Part shown: one piece after another, positions 17,336 to 25,422 of the stretch
How the letters are laid out: every line of letters begins with the position of its first letter
Numbering within the stretch: position 1 is the stretch's first letter
Assembly (NCBI RefSeq): GCF_011078175.1
Contig: NZ_JAALCJ010000003.1
Coordinates: forward strand, 310,001-374,000
Source: Enterobacter cloacae
Lineage (GTDB): Bacteria; Pseudomonadota; Gammaproteobacteria; Enterobacterales; Enterobacteriaceae
Reading direction: 5' to 3'
Length of the DNA stretch: 64,000 nt
Notes under the pieces: model-generated
Told to the model about the DNA's origin: nothing
What the model saw: the letters and a program-made list of their open reading frames with translations, nothing else
Database searches by the model: none
Made by a program: the position numbers and the translations under genes

Positions 17336-20300
17336 CTACAGAATGACCATATAGCTCGCTACTTCAAAATCATTCACATCTTGAGAGCTTGACGCAGATA
17401 AAACAGTACCTCCTCGGCTAAATAAGCTTGCCGCACCGATTTCTTCACTTTTACCTGCAATATTTTCAACCGCTTTACTGAGTAGATTCTGGTAATGCTC
17501 CATTTTCCTTCCGTTGTGAGTTCTCTTCTCAAATTCTTGATAAGAGTATGCAGAATCTTCAATAGATTTGAACTCTGAACCTATTTTCTTGCAGAGATCC
17601 AGAATCTTTTTTGATTGAGTAAATGAAAGCAATATTTCTTCTTCATTCGAAACATAAACGAGATAGTAAGGGGCGAGTGAATAGCTTTCTTCCACCTGCA
17701 CTTTTCCTTTAATGTCTTTGAGACAGAAGATGACTCCTGATTGAATTTCATCTTCTAGACCTGCAAATTGGCTAGACTCTGATTCAAACGATTCTTTGCT
17801 GATAATGACAGGTGCAAACAATCCTAATGAAGCTTGCTCTAGGGTATCTCTGTTTCCATTTGATTTATCACTGAGGAAACTTGAGAGATCCATTCTAAAA
17901 TCGTTCAGCGTTAAGTCGGTTATGGACACACCACCTGAGATTTCTTCTAAATCAACTACAGCATTTTGGAGTTGTTCAAGTTGCTTTCTACGGTACTCTA
18001 AGTCATTCATTTCCGTGTTGAGCTTAGGATCTTGCTCGATAACATTTTCTTCTCCCGTTGCAGAAATATCGAGCAGTACCATACGCCCACTAACCCTAGC
18101 CTCCAGGTTGATATACTCGTCCAACTCCATATTTGGCCAGAAGTTCACAAGTTGAATTGTGTCGTTAATTGAGCCTAAACGATCTATACGTCCAAAACGT
18201 TGTATAATACGAACTGGGTTCCAGTGAATATCGTAATTAATGAGATAGTCACAGTCCTGTAAATTTTGACCTTCTGAAATACAGTCAGTAGCAATCAAAA
18301 TGTCTATTTCTTCTTTAAACTCTGGATAAACCTTCTCACGTTCTTTCGATATAGGAGAGAAATGCGTCAGCAAACTATTCAGATCAGTTTTGAACTTCTT
18401 ACCATCATTGCAACGTAAGGTTGTATCTGTGCGTTGTCCTGTGATTATCGCAGTATGAAGTCCCAGGTTTTGATAAGCCCAACTGGAAATATTTTCATAG
18501 AGATACTCTGCGGTATCAGCAAATGCGGTAAAGATAATGACTTTCTTGTTATTGCCATTGAACGGTTTCTGGCATTTTTCAAGATACGCCTGTTTTAGCA
18601 TACCGAGTTTTGCATCACGTTTAGAGTCAATGTTCTTCGAGACACGAACAATCTCTTGCAAAAATACTCTATCTGCTTCTAAATCTTGTGCTAACCGCAC
18701 CAAATCAAGATCTTGAATCCTTACCTTAGTTTTGTTGCCTATTATATAAGGCGCAAGTTCTGGTGAGTCAAACTCAAGGTCATCAATTTCTTCAATTGGC
18801 GGTGCAACAAAATCTTCTGTCAGTTCGTTAGTAAGTGTCGGCTGAATATTGACGTTAAAGTTATGGATTTTTGACAGTAAAGCTTCAACTTGATCTAATA
18901 CTTTTTCTGCCGTGAGCGTGAACGAATGAATTGAACTTTCCATTCGTTTTAAGAGATTGATACGGATAAGGTGGATCAAACTTTCTTCACGGTCAACTTG
19001 TTTGAACACGCTTTTACCACCCTTTACCTCTTGGTCATAACGTCTTGCATATTCCGCTTTCTTATCCATTCGTACATATTTCATAGGCGAGTAAAACGCT
19101 AATGAAAGTCTACGGATTGTATTATTCATTTCTCCCAACGGTGGGAATTGGTCTTTAAGGTCTATAGAAGGCTTCAAGTTGATTGGTAAAAGCCTTGTAG
19201 GGAATTTACCAATATCCTCAGTTCCATAATATTTGTCTATATGTTTACGAGAACGAGCTATTGTATAAATATCCAGTAATTTGAAATAGTCGAAATTCAT
19301 CGAGTCCAAAAGGTCTTTCGATGTTCGAACATCAGGTTCTTGTTCAGCCCAACTTGAAAAGCGTGATTGTGCTTGTCTTAACGTGCTCTCGATGCTGCTT
19401 ATACCATGGTCGATTAATGCCTGGTCATTGGCTTCTGTGATGAAAGCCACTTGGTTCTTTATATCATTCAAGCGGTTATTCACAGGCGTAGCAGAAAGCA
19501 TTAAAACCTTAGTTTTTACACCTGCTTGGATAATATCTTCAAGAAGTCGTTGATAACGATTTCGACCATCTTTTTTAGGATTGTTGTTTCGGAAGTTGTG
19601 AGATTCATCAATCACAACTAGATCATAATTTCCCCAATTGATAGTTTCTAAGTTTATCTCTCCTGAAAAGCCATTATTGCGGCTCATATCAGTATGATTT
19701 AACACATCGTAGTTGAAACGATCATTTGCTAACAAATTTCGCTTATCGTTCTGAGTGTAGATGAGCCAGTTATCACGCAGCTTCTTAGGACATAGCACCA
19801 AAACCTTATCATTGCGTAATTCGTAGTATTTGATGACGGCAAGTGCTTCAAACGTCTTACCCAGACCGACACTATCAGCGATGATGCATCCGTTAAAATG
19901 TTCAAGTTTATCTATTGCTCCCAACACACCATCTCTTTGAAACTTATAAAGCTTATTCCAGACCGTCGTATCTTTAAAACCAGTTTTGGTTTTTAAAATG
20001 CTATCTTTCTGGAGATCGCCAACAAAGTCTTTAAAAATGTTATATAGGGTAAGGAAGTAGATAAACTGCGGTGTGTTATCTGCTGTCAGTTTAGATAGTT
20101 CGGCCTTTAATTGTTCTTTAGCTTCATTAACTTGCCCTTTACTACTCCACACCCGATTGAAGAAACCAAGCAATTCTTGTGCTTGTTCGGAACTAGCAAG
20201 GCTGATTATATCGAAACTATTAGTTTCAGTGAGACCAATACCTTGTCCATTGAATTGAGCACCGCTAATCGCCAATGAGTTTGAAGTTGAGGAAACGTGC

Positions 20301-20650
20301 GTTATGTGTTGATGAACAACCCCGGCTTGTTTAACCAAACGTACAGAAGCTTTTTCCTCTAACCAACGCGAAAACTCTTTTGCTATTGCTTTTTGGTTTA
20401 GCTGATTACGAAACTTATTTTCTAGCTCAGATCCACTGAGTGAGCCAAAAGGTGAAGAGCTATCAAGAGCATCAAATCCTTTTGCTTGCGAGAATAGCAA
20501 GCGTGCCGAATCTAACTTGTTTAAAGAGTCTTTGAGATGATCAAAAGCAAAGATAGAAAAAAGCCCCGTCATTACGGAAAGCTTATCGTTCTGTTGAATC
20601 GCATCGGTAAGTGTATCTGAAACTTTGGTCGTTACGTTATCAATGAGCAT
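17336..20650 (-). CDS. SNF2-family helicase with PLD-like N-terminal region
   Basis: 1104 residues. Residues ~20-160 resemble a phospholipase-D-like domain, but the HKD signature is not intact (VHQHITHV at 111-118 has no Lys), so catalysis there is doubtful. SNF2 motor: Walker A ADSVGLGKT at 258-266, DESH at 348-351, LSATPVNN at 385-392, motif V ATDCISEGQNLQ at 787-798 and motif VI QRFGRIDRLGS at 817-827. HepA/DrmD-like helicases of this kind move on dsDNA in defence systems. It begins 5 bp after a small HTH-like gene and ends 10 bp before DUF4391. Classic type III R-M systems do not carry such a helicase, which makes this operon unusual. DISARM was considered, but drmABC are absent. Confidence 0.85.
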   Translation of the reverse strand: MLIDNVTTKVSDTLTDAIQQNDKLSVMTGLFSIFAFDHLKDSLNKLDSARLLFSQAKGFDALDSSSPFGSLSGSELENKFRNQLNQKAIAKEFSRWLEEKASVRLVKQAGVVHQHITHVSSTSNSLAISGAQFNGQGIGLTETNSFDIISLASSEQAQELLGFFNRVWSSKGQVNEAKEQLKAELSKLTADNTPQFIYFLTLYNIFKDFVGDLQKDSILKTKTGFKDTTVWNKLYKFQRDGVLGAIDKLEHFNGCIIADSVGLGKTFEALAVIKYYELRNDKVLVLCPKKLRDNWLIYTQNDKRNLLANDRFNYDVLNHTDMSRNNGFSGEINLETINWGNYDLVVIDESHNFRNNNPKKDGRNRYQRLLEDIIQAGVKTKVLMLSATPVNNRLNDIKNQVAFITEANDQALIDHGISSIESTLRQAQSRFSSWAEQEPDVRTSKDLLDSMNFDYFKLLDIYTIARSRKHIDKYYGTEDIGKFPTRLLPINLKPSIDLKDQFPPLGEMNNTIRRLSLAFYSPMKYVRMDKKAEYARRYDQEVKGGKSVFKQVDREESLIHLIRINLLKRMESSIHSFTLTAEKVLDQVEALLSKIHNFNVNIQPTLTNELTEDFVAPPIEEIDDLEFDSPELAPYIIGNKTKVRIQDLDLVRLAQDLEADRVFLQEIVRVSKNIDSKRDAKLGMLKQAYLEKCQKPFNGNNKKVIIFTAFADTAEYLYENISSWAYQNLGLHTAIITGQRTDTTLRCNDGKKFKTDLNSLLTHFSPISKEREKVYPEFKEEIDILIATDCISEGQNLQDCDYLINYDIHWNPVRIIQRFGRIDRLGSINDTIQLVNFWPNMELDEYINLEARVSGRMVLLDISATGEENVIEQDPKLNTEMNDLEYRRKQLEQLQNAVVDLEEISGGVSITDLTLNDFRMDLSSFLSDKSNGNRDTLEQASLGLFAPVIISKESFESESSQFAGLEDEIQSGVIFCLKDIKGKVQVEESYSLAPYYLVYVSNEEEILLSFTQSKKILDLCKKIGSEFKSIEDSAYSYQEFEKRTHNGRKMEHYQNLLSKAVENIAGKSEEIGAASLFSRGGTVLSASSSQDVNDFEVASYMVIL

Positions 20651-20655
20651 GGTGA

Positions 20656-20892
20656 TTAGATTTTCTCCGTAACTAGACCAGCAGCTTTGAGTCGAGTTGT
20701 AAGATTTCTCATCTTACTAAACTCAGTCCCATAGCTAGGTTTAAGACCTACTTCTTCACAGAATTCTCTTGCGGTTATGTTAGCTAACTCGTCAGCATAC
20801 TTGATTGACTGTAGGTGAAGTTCAGCCATAAACCCGTTACGTGGAGCAGAGGCTAGAGCCTGCTTAATCTGTTCTACAATCACTTTGTTCAT
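20656..20892 (-). CDS. Small HTH-like protein, first gene of the restriction/helicase operon
   Basis: 78 residues, basic C-terminus. A helix-turn-helix-like stretch is suggested at about 36-72 (ITAREFCEEVGLKPSYGTEF then KMRNLTTRLKAAGL). It lies 5 bp before the SNF2 helicase gene on the same strand, so it leads the operon. It may be the transcriptional controller (comparable to C-proteins of R-M systems) or a DNA-binding component. I do not recognise a named family with certainty. Confidence 0.6.
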   Translation of the reverse strand: MNKVIVEQIKQALASAPRNGFMAELHLQSIKYADELANITAREFCEEVGLKPSYGTEFSKMRNLTTRLKAAGLVTEKI

Positions 20893-21177
20893 GAAACACT
20901 CGATACGATTTTTAGACGAGTTTTATATCCTAGCAAAATTAGCTAAAAATGCGACACATGATAAAAATTTTGACTGAATCCTCATTCCTTACTCGATTAT
21001 TTTTTTAATTGAGATACATCTCAGCTTAAACCTCATGGATAACCACCAGAGATTTAATGATAAGTTAGTATTTTCGGAGATTTGTTAAGAAGAATACAGA
21101 CGAAGTAAAACTCATACCTTGCATAACTATTTGATTTAGTTTGCAAATGCTGAGAAATTCATTCTGAAAAAATTTTT
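20893..21177. other. AT-rich spacer between defence operon and leuX
   Basis: 285 bp of AT-rich DNA. It should contain the promoter of the five-gene minus-strand operon (a GGATATAAAAC stretch about 35 bp upstream of the first start could hold the -10). No integrase, direct repeat of the tRNA 3' end, or other gene was seen. Confidence 0.4.
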
Positions 21178-21262
21178 TGGTGCCGAAGGCCGGACTCGAA
21201 CCGGCACGTATTTCTACGGTTGATTTTGAATCAACTGCGTCTACCGATTTCGCCACTTCGGC
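21178..21262 (-). tRNA. leuX: tRNA-Leu(CAA), leuX
   Basis: 85 bases on the minus strand. Acceptor GCCGAAG pairs with CTTCGGC, the anticodon stem is GTTGA/TCAAC around TTCAAAA (anticodon CAA), there is a long variable arm typical of tRNA-Leu, the T-loop is GGTTCGAGTCC, and CCA is encoded. It looks the same as E. coli leuX, a well-known island insertion site. The defence block begins about 285 bp beyond its 3' end, which is the side islands enter. Confidence 0.95.
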
Positions 21263-21368
21263 ACTGAAGGGGATGCGGAAACGTTGTGGATTATACCTGT
21301 CGCGCGCCGCCATGCAAGCGGCGACGCGCTAAACCCGCGCTAAGTGCCCAAAAAACCAGCGCCCTTCG

Positions 21369-22091
21369 TCATTCCAGCTCAGACACCGCTAGCCGAATCA
21401 CGCCTGCCGCCTTCTGCTCCGGCAGCGCCAGCACCTTCGCCCACATGTCCTGCACCATGTCGCAGGAGAGCTTCTCCTTGCCCGCCGCCTTCTCCGGCAT
21501 TTGCAGCAGCTGGATGTCCTCGCCGTACTTATCGGCAAGCGCCTTCATAATCGGCCGCACATCTTCGACGGCCGCCTCGCGTTCGGCCGGTGTCACGGTG
21601 TGGCGGTTTTTGCCGTAGGCCGCGCGCATCATGTCAGCGTCGGCCTGCATGCGCCGCGCCATCAGGTCTTTATCCAGCATGCGCATCGGATTCACGCCGC
21701 CCTTCACCGCCGGATAGAGGAAGCGGAAGCATGCGTCGTCGCTCACCTTCTGGATGGCGGCGGTCTGTTCCATGTTGATGGTCATGTAGTTCACCACGTT
21801 GGCGTCAGGGGCGTTTTGCAGACGCGACATCTGCAAATGCAGGATCTGCGGCTGGATGGTGTCGATAATCTGCTGCTCCGGCTCGCCCGCTTTTTGCAGG
21901 GCGGCCATCTGGTCGAGGATGCGCTGATGCAGCGCAGGTTCCTGCTCCTTAATCACCTGCCAGGCGGGCATCGCGTTGAGGGCAGCATCCATCTGCTGTT
22001 CCGGCGCGCGCTGCCTGTCGAAAAACACCCAGAACGCCACGGCGGCGGCTACCACCACAACAATTACGCTACGGGTCCACGTTTTATTCAT
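21369..22091 (-). CDS. Membrane-anchored helical protein of unknown function
   Basis: 240 residues. One N-terminal membrane anchor or uncleaved signal at about 7-25 (TRSVIVVVVAAAVAFWVFF), then a soluble, mostly helical periplasmic part rich in Met, Gln and Ala. Two Cys (in DDACFRF and KLSCDMVQ) could form a disulfide. No known motif. It lies 30 bp downstream of miaE on the same strand, so it may be co-transcribed with it, and between miaE and leuX. Confidence 0.65.
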   Translation of the reverse strand: MNKTWTRSVIVVVVAAAVAFWVFFDRQRAPEQQMDAALNAMPAWQVIKEQEPALHQRILDQMAALQKAGEPEQQIIDTIQPQILHLQMSRLQNAPDANVVNYMTINMEQTAAIQKVSDDACFRFLYPAVKGGVNPMRMLDKDLMARRMQADADMMRAAYGKNRHTVTPAEREAAVEDVRPIMKALADKYGEDIQLLQMPEKAAGKEKLSCDMVQDMWAKVLALPEQKAAGVIRLAVSELE

Positions 22092-22121
22092 CTCGCATCC
22101 TTATCCTTGCGTTATGCCGGT

Positions 22122-22880
22122 TTACACCGGCACGCCGCTGTGGAAGCGAAACTCGTTGTCCGGTGTCGAGATAAGTGTGGCTTCAATTTCGCCAAAATGC
22201 TGTATGCGCGGTGAGATATCGTCGTCGCTCACCTGCTGGGCCAGCGTCAGATAGTCCTGATAGTGGCGCGCTTCCGAGCGCAGCAGCGAGAGATAAAACT
22301 TTTGCAGGTCGTCCTCGAGGAACGGGGCCAGCGCGGCGAAGCGTTCGCAGGAGCGGGCTTCGATGTAGGCGCCGCAGATGAGCTTGTCGATCAGCGTCAG
22401 CGGTTCGTGGGTGCGCACTTCCTTCAGCATCCCTTTGGCGTAGCGGCTGGCGGTGATTTTGACGTACGGAATGTCGCGGACCAGCATCGCCTCGCGTACC
22501 TGCCAGAAGTGGTGCAGCTCCTCTTTGATCAGCAGCACCATGCTGTCGATGAGCGCCTGGCCCCACGGGTCGTCGGTTTTGGGCATCACGCTTTTGCCAA
22601 TCTGCCTGTGCAGGGCGATAAAGTCCGGCTCCGGGCCGTCGCGGAAGGTGAACTGTTCGTAGGGCTTGAGCCAGTCGAGCAGCGCGTCGGCACCGCTTTC
22701 GTCGGCGACGTATTTGCGCACCAGCAGCAGCGCGGTCTGGGCGGCCTTGAGCTCGCACACCATGTGGTCGGTGAGCAGCAGCGGCAGGTTTGCCGGGTCG
22801 CGGGCTTTATCAATCCATGCTTGCGGGGTCGGGCACGGGAGAAAGTTGAGTACGGGGGCGAGTATCTGCGGGTAATCCAT
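22122..22880 (-). CDS. miaE: tRNA 2-methylthio-N6-isopentenyl adenosine(37) hydroxylase MiaE
   Basis: 252 residues, starting at MDYPQILAP; the in-frame extension upstream is antisense to rraB and not conserved-looking. MiaE is a non-haem di-iron monooxygenase that hydroxylates ms2i6A37 of tRNAs reading UNN codons to ms2io6A, using O2. Iron ligands are visible as KEELHHF, EARSCERF and RSEARHYQDY in a four-helix bundle. Present in Salmonella, Klebsiella and Enterobacter but absent from E. coli K-12. It lies 46 bp downstream of rraB, same strand. Confidence 0.93.
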   Translation of the reverse strand: MDYPQILAPVLNFLPCPTPQAWIDKARDPANLPLLLTDHMVCELKAAQTALLLVRKYVADESGADALLDWLKPYEQFTFRDGPEPDFIALHRQIGKSVMPKTDDPWGQALIDSMVLLIKEELHHFWQVREAMLVRDIPYVKITASRYAKGMLKEVRTHEPLTLIDKLICGAYIEARSCERFAALAPFLEDDLQKFYLSLLRSEARHYQDYLTLAQQVSDDDISPRIQHFGEIEATLISTPDNEFRFHSGVPV

Positions 22881-22926
22881 GGTTCTGCCTTGAAAAAGCG
22901 GTGGCGCGGGCCACCGCCTGAAACGC

Positions 22927-23352
22927 TTAGTGACGCACGCCGTCGTCGTCTTCGTCGACGTAATCTTCGTCGTCGCCTTCTTCGCCGTCTTCACCGTTCG
23001 GATCTTCGAAGTAGGTTCCCCAGCCGTCGTACTCCACCTCAAACTTCTCGGCCAGGTTCATCAGCTGCTCTACCTGCGCGTCGATCAGCTCCGCCTTCAG
23101 CGCGCCTTCGCTCAGGATGTCGCAGCAGATGACGGTGTCGCCCTCTTCCACTTCCAGCTCTTCCGGCTCGGTCACTTCGTAACCCAGCTTGAAGGCTTCC
23201 ACCGCCATTTTTTCCAGCGCGTCGAAATCATCCGCAGAGAAATGGTGCTCGATGGTGTACAGCGCGTCCGGATCGCTACCGTCTTCCAGCAGCTCTTCAA
23301 TAATCAGACGCGTCTCTTCGCGTTGCTCTTCCAGGTGTTCCGGGTTTGCCAT
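22927..23352 (-). CDS. rraB: Ribonuclease E inhibitor RraB
   Basis: 141 residues, very acidic, with an Asp/Glu-rich C-terminal tail ([12 protein letters not shown]). N-terminal [20 protein letters not shown] is the E. coli RraB pattern. RraB binds the C-terminal region of RNase E and changes degradosome composition and cleavage of selected mRNAs. Divergent from the ornithine carbamoyltransferase gene, as in E. coli (rraB next to argI). Confidence 0.95.
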   Translation of the reverse strand: MANPEHLEEQREETRLIIEELLEDGSDPDALYTIEHHFSADDFDALEKMAVEAFKLGYEVTEPEELEVEEGDTVICCDILSEGALKAELIDAQVEQLMNLAEKFEVEYDGWGTYFEDPNGEDGEEGDDEDYVDEDDDGVRH

Positions 23353-23450
23353 GGCTCAATCCTCTTTAAAGTGCGGCAGATACTTCTATTTTCACACACG
23401 GACGGGTTTGCCTCCACCTTTGTAAGAAAGAATTGTGAAACGGGGTTGCA

Positions 23451-23489
23451 AATGAATAATTACACATATAAAGTGAATTTTAATTCAAT
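23451..23489 (+). promoter_or_regulatory. Tandem ARG boxes (ArgR operator) upstream of argF
   Basis: Two 18-bp boxes separated by 3 bp. Box 1 (23451-23468) has TGAAT-AATT-ACACA, a degraded right half. Box 2 (23472-23489) has TGAAT-TTTA-ATTCA, a perfect match to the ArgR consensus. The 3-bp spacing is that needed for an ArgR hexamer, so the gene is repressed by arginine. Confidence 0.85.
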
Positions 23490-23516
23490 AAGTGGCGTTC
23501 GCCATGCGAGGATAAA

Positions 23517-24521
23517 ATGTCCGATTTGTACAAGAAACACTTTCTGAAATTGCTCGACTTTACCCCTGCACAGTTCACTTCTCTGCTGACTCTTGCCGCA
23601 CAGCTCAAAGCCGATAAAAAAAAGGGCAAGGAAGTACAAAAGCTTACTGGTAAAAACATCGCGCTCATCTTCGAAAAAGACTCGACCCGTACCCGTTGCT
23701 CTTTCGAAGTTGCCGCATTTGACCAGGGCGCGCGCGTGACCTATTTAGGGCCGAGCGGCAGCCAGATTGGGCATAAAGAGTCAATTAAGGACACCGCGCG
23801 CGTGCTCGGGCGGATGTACGACGGCATTCAGTATCGCGGTCACGGCCAGGACGTGGTCGAAACGCTGGCGCAGTATGCGGGCGTGCCGGTGTGGAACGGG
23901 CTGACCAACGAGTTCCACCCGACGCAGCTGCTGGCGGACCTGCTGACCATGCAGGAGCACCTGCCGGGCAAGGCGTTTAACGAGATGACGCTGGTTTATG
24001 CGGGCGACGCGCGCAACAACATGGGCAACTCGATGCTGGAAGCGGCGGCGCTGACGGGGCTGGATCTGCGACTAGTAGCTCCAAAAGCCTGCTGGCCGGA
24101 AGAGAGCCTGGTGGCGGAGTGCAGCGCGCTGGCGGAGAAGCACGGCGGCAAAATCACCCTGACGGAAGACGTGGCGGCGGGCGTGAAGGGCGCGGACTTT
24201 ATCTATACCGACGTGTGGGTGTCGATGGGCGAAGCTAAAGAGAAGTGGGCGGAGCGGATTGCGCTGCTGCGCGGGTATCAGGTGAACGCGCAGATGATGG
24301 CGCTGACCGGCAACCCGGACGTGAAGTTCCTGCACTGTCTGCCCGCGTTCCATGACGACCAGACCACGCTCGGCAAGCAGATGGCGAAGGAGTTCGATCT
24401 GTACGGCGGGATGGAGGTGACGGACGAGGTGTTTGAGTCGGCGGCGAGCATCGTGTTCGACCAGGCGGAAAACCGGATGCATACGATTAAGGCGGTGATG
24501 GTGGCGACGCTTGGGGAGTGA
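23517..24521 (+). CDS. argF: Ornithine carbamoyltransferase, anabolic (ArgF/ArgI)
   Basis: 334 residues. Makes citrulline from ornithine and carbamoyl phosphate in arginine synthesis. The carbamoyl-phosphate loop STRTR is in [11 protein letters not shown] near 55-65, and the ornithine site HCLPAFHDD is near 272-280. Locus position (divergent from rraB) is that of E. coli argI, but the sequence recalls E. coli K-12 ArgF more closely: N-terminus [20 protein letters not shown] rather than ArgI's MSGFYHKHF, and [16 protein letters not shown]. Two ARG boxes precede it. A distinct catabolic paralogue (ArcB) lies at 35.2 kb. Confidence 0.95.
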   Translation: MSDLYKKHFLKLLDFTPAQFTSLLTLAAQLKADKKKGKEVQKLTGKNIALIFEKDSTRTRCSFEVAAFDQGARVTYLGPSGSQIGHKESIKDTARVLGRMYDGIQYRGHGQDVVETLAQYAGVPVWNGLTNEFHPTQLLADLLTMQEHLPGKAFNEMTLVYAGDARNNMGNSMLEAAALTGLDLRLVAPKACWPEESLVAECSALAEKHGGKITLTEDVAAGVKGADFIYTDVWVSMGEAKEKWAERIALLRGYQVNAQMMALTGNPDVKFLHCLPAFHDDQTTLGKQMAKEFDLYGGMEVTDEVFESAASIVFDQAENRMHTIKAVMVATLGE

Positions 24522-24543
24522 TTGAGTCCTCTGCGGTCTGGTG

Positions 24544-24577
24544 CCCTCACCCCGGCCCTCTCCCACAGGGAGAGGGA
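24544..24577. repeat. GC-rich palindromic repeat (CCCTCACC...CTCTCCC family), single unit
   Basis: CCCTCACCCCGGCCCTCTCC then CACAGGGAGAGGGAGAA. One of five places in the window with this family, here as a single hairpin unit just after the argF stop. Confidence 0.7.
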
Positions 24578-24659
24578 GAACACCGGCTCTGCTTCATTGA
24601 TTTTTCACCCCGAAAAAGGTACGTTTTCGCCTTCATTCCAGCGTGGACATGCCAGCATT

Positions 24660-25418
24660 ATGCCGATTATTCAGTCTGTTGAACGTGCGTTGCAGATCCT
24701 CGACCTGTTCAACGAGCAGGCCACCGAGCTTAAGATCACCGACATCAGCAAACTGATGGGGCTGAGCAAGAGTACCCTCCACTCGCTGCTGAAAACCCTC
24801 CAGCTTCACGGCTATATCGATCAGAATCCGGAAAACGGTAAGTATCGCCTCGGCATGAAGCTGGTCGAGCGCGGGCATTTTGTCGTGGGCTCTATGGATA
24901 TTCGGCAGAAGGCGAAAGGCTGGCTGACGGAGCTGTCCCGGCGAACCGGGCAGACCACCCATCTGGGGATCCTGGACGGGCGTGAAGGGGTCTATATCGA
25001 GAAGATTAAAGGCAAGCTGGCCGCCATCGCCTATTCACGCATTGGCCGCCGTCTGCCGGTTCATGCCACCGCCATCGGCAAGGTGTTGATTGCCTGGCTG
25101 GGCGAAGCCGAGCTAAAAGCCCTGCTGGAGGGCTATCAGTACACTACCTTTACCCCTTCCACTCTTGCCACCCGCGAAGCGTTGCTGGATGCGCTGAAAA
25201 AAACCCGCGAGCAGGGCTACGCCCTGGACAGCGAAGAGAACGAGCAGGGCGTGCGCTGCGTGGCGGTGCCGGTATGGAACCACGAATCCCGCGTGATTGC
25301 CGCCCTGAGCCTGTCGACGCTGACCTCGCGCGTGGACGATGCCGAGCTGGCTAATTTCCGCGAGCAGCTTCAGCAGGCCGGGCTCCAGCTCTCACGCGCG
25401 CTGGGCTACCCGGCCTGA
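24660..25418 (+). CDS. xynR: IclR-family regulator XynR (YagI)
   Basis: 252 residues from MPIIQSVERAL; the upstream in-frame stretch runs through the palindromic repeat and is not coding. N-terminal winged helix (ITDISKLMGLSKSTLHSLLK at about 27-46) and C-terminal IclR effector domain (LPVHATAIGKVLIAW near 138-152). Nearly the same, as I recall it, as E. coli YagI/XynR, a regulator dedicated to the xylonate genes yagEF. Convergent with yagH, 4 bp apart. A 19-bp palindrome upstream of yagE is its likely operator. Confidence 0.93.
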   Translation: MPIIQSVERALQILDLFNEQATELKITDISKLMGLSKSTLHSLLKTLQLHGYIDQNPENGKYRLGMKLVERGHFVVGSMDIRQKAKGWLTELSRRTGQTTHLGILDGREGVYIEKIKGKLAAIAYSRIGRRLPVHATAIGKVLIAWLGEAELKALLEGYQYTTFTPSTLATREALLDALKKTREQGYALDSEENEQGVRCVAVPVWNHESRVIAALSLSTLTSRVDDAELANFREQLQQAGLQLSRALGYPA

Positions 25419-25422
25419 GCCG

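Noticed and set aside
11170-20892. DISARM identity for the helicase/methylase operon
   Set aside because: DISARM needs drmA, drmB (DUF1998) and drmC; none is present. The methylase and nuclease are type III-like.
20893-21177. Integrase or attachment-site repeat next to leuX
   Set aside because: No integrase frame and no second copy of the tRNA 3' end seen in the window, so an active island cannot be claimed.
21065-21313. Minus-strand open frame of 82 codons across the leuX region
   Set aside because: It translates the tRNA itself (the familiar AKSVDAVDSK pattern of tRNA-Leu read as protein); not a gene.
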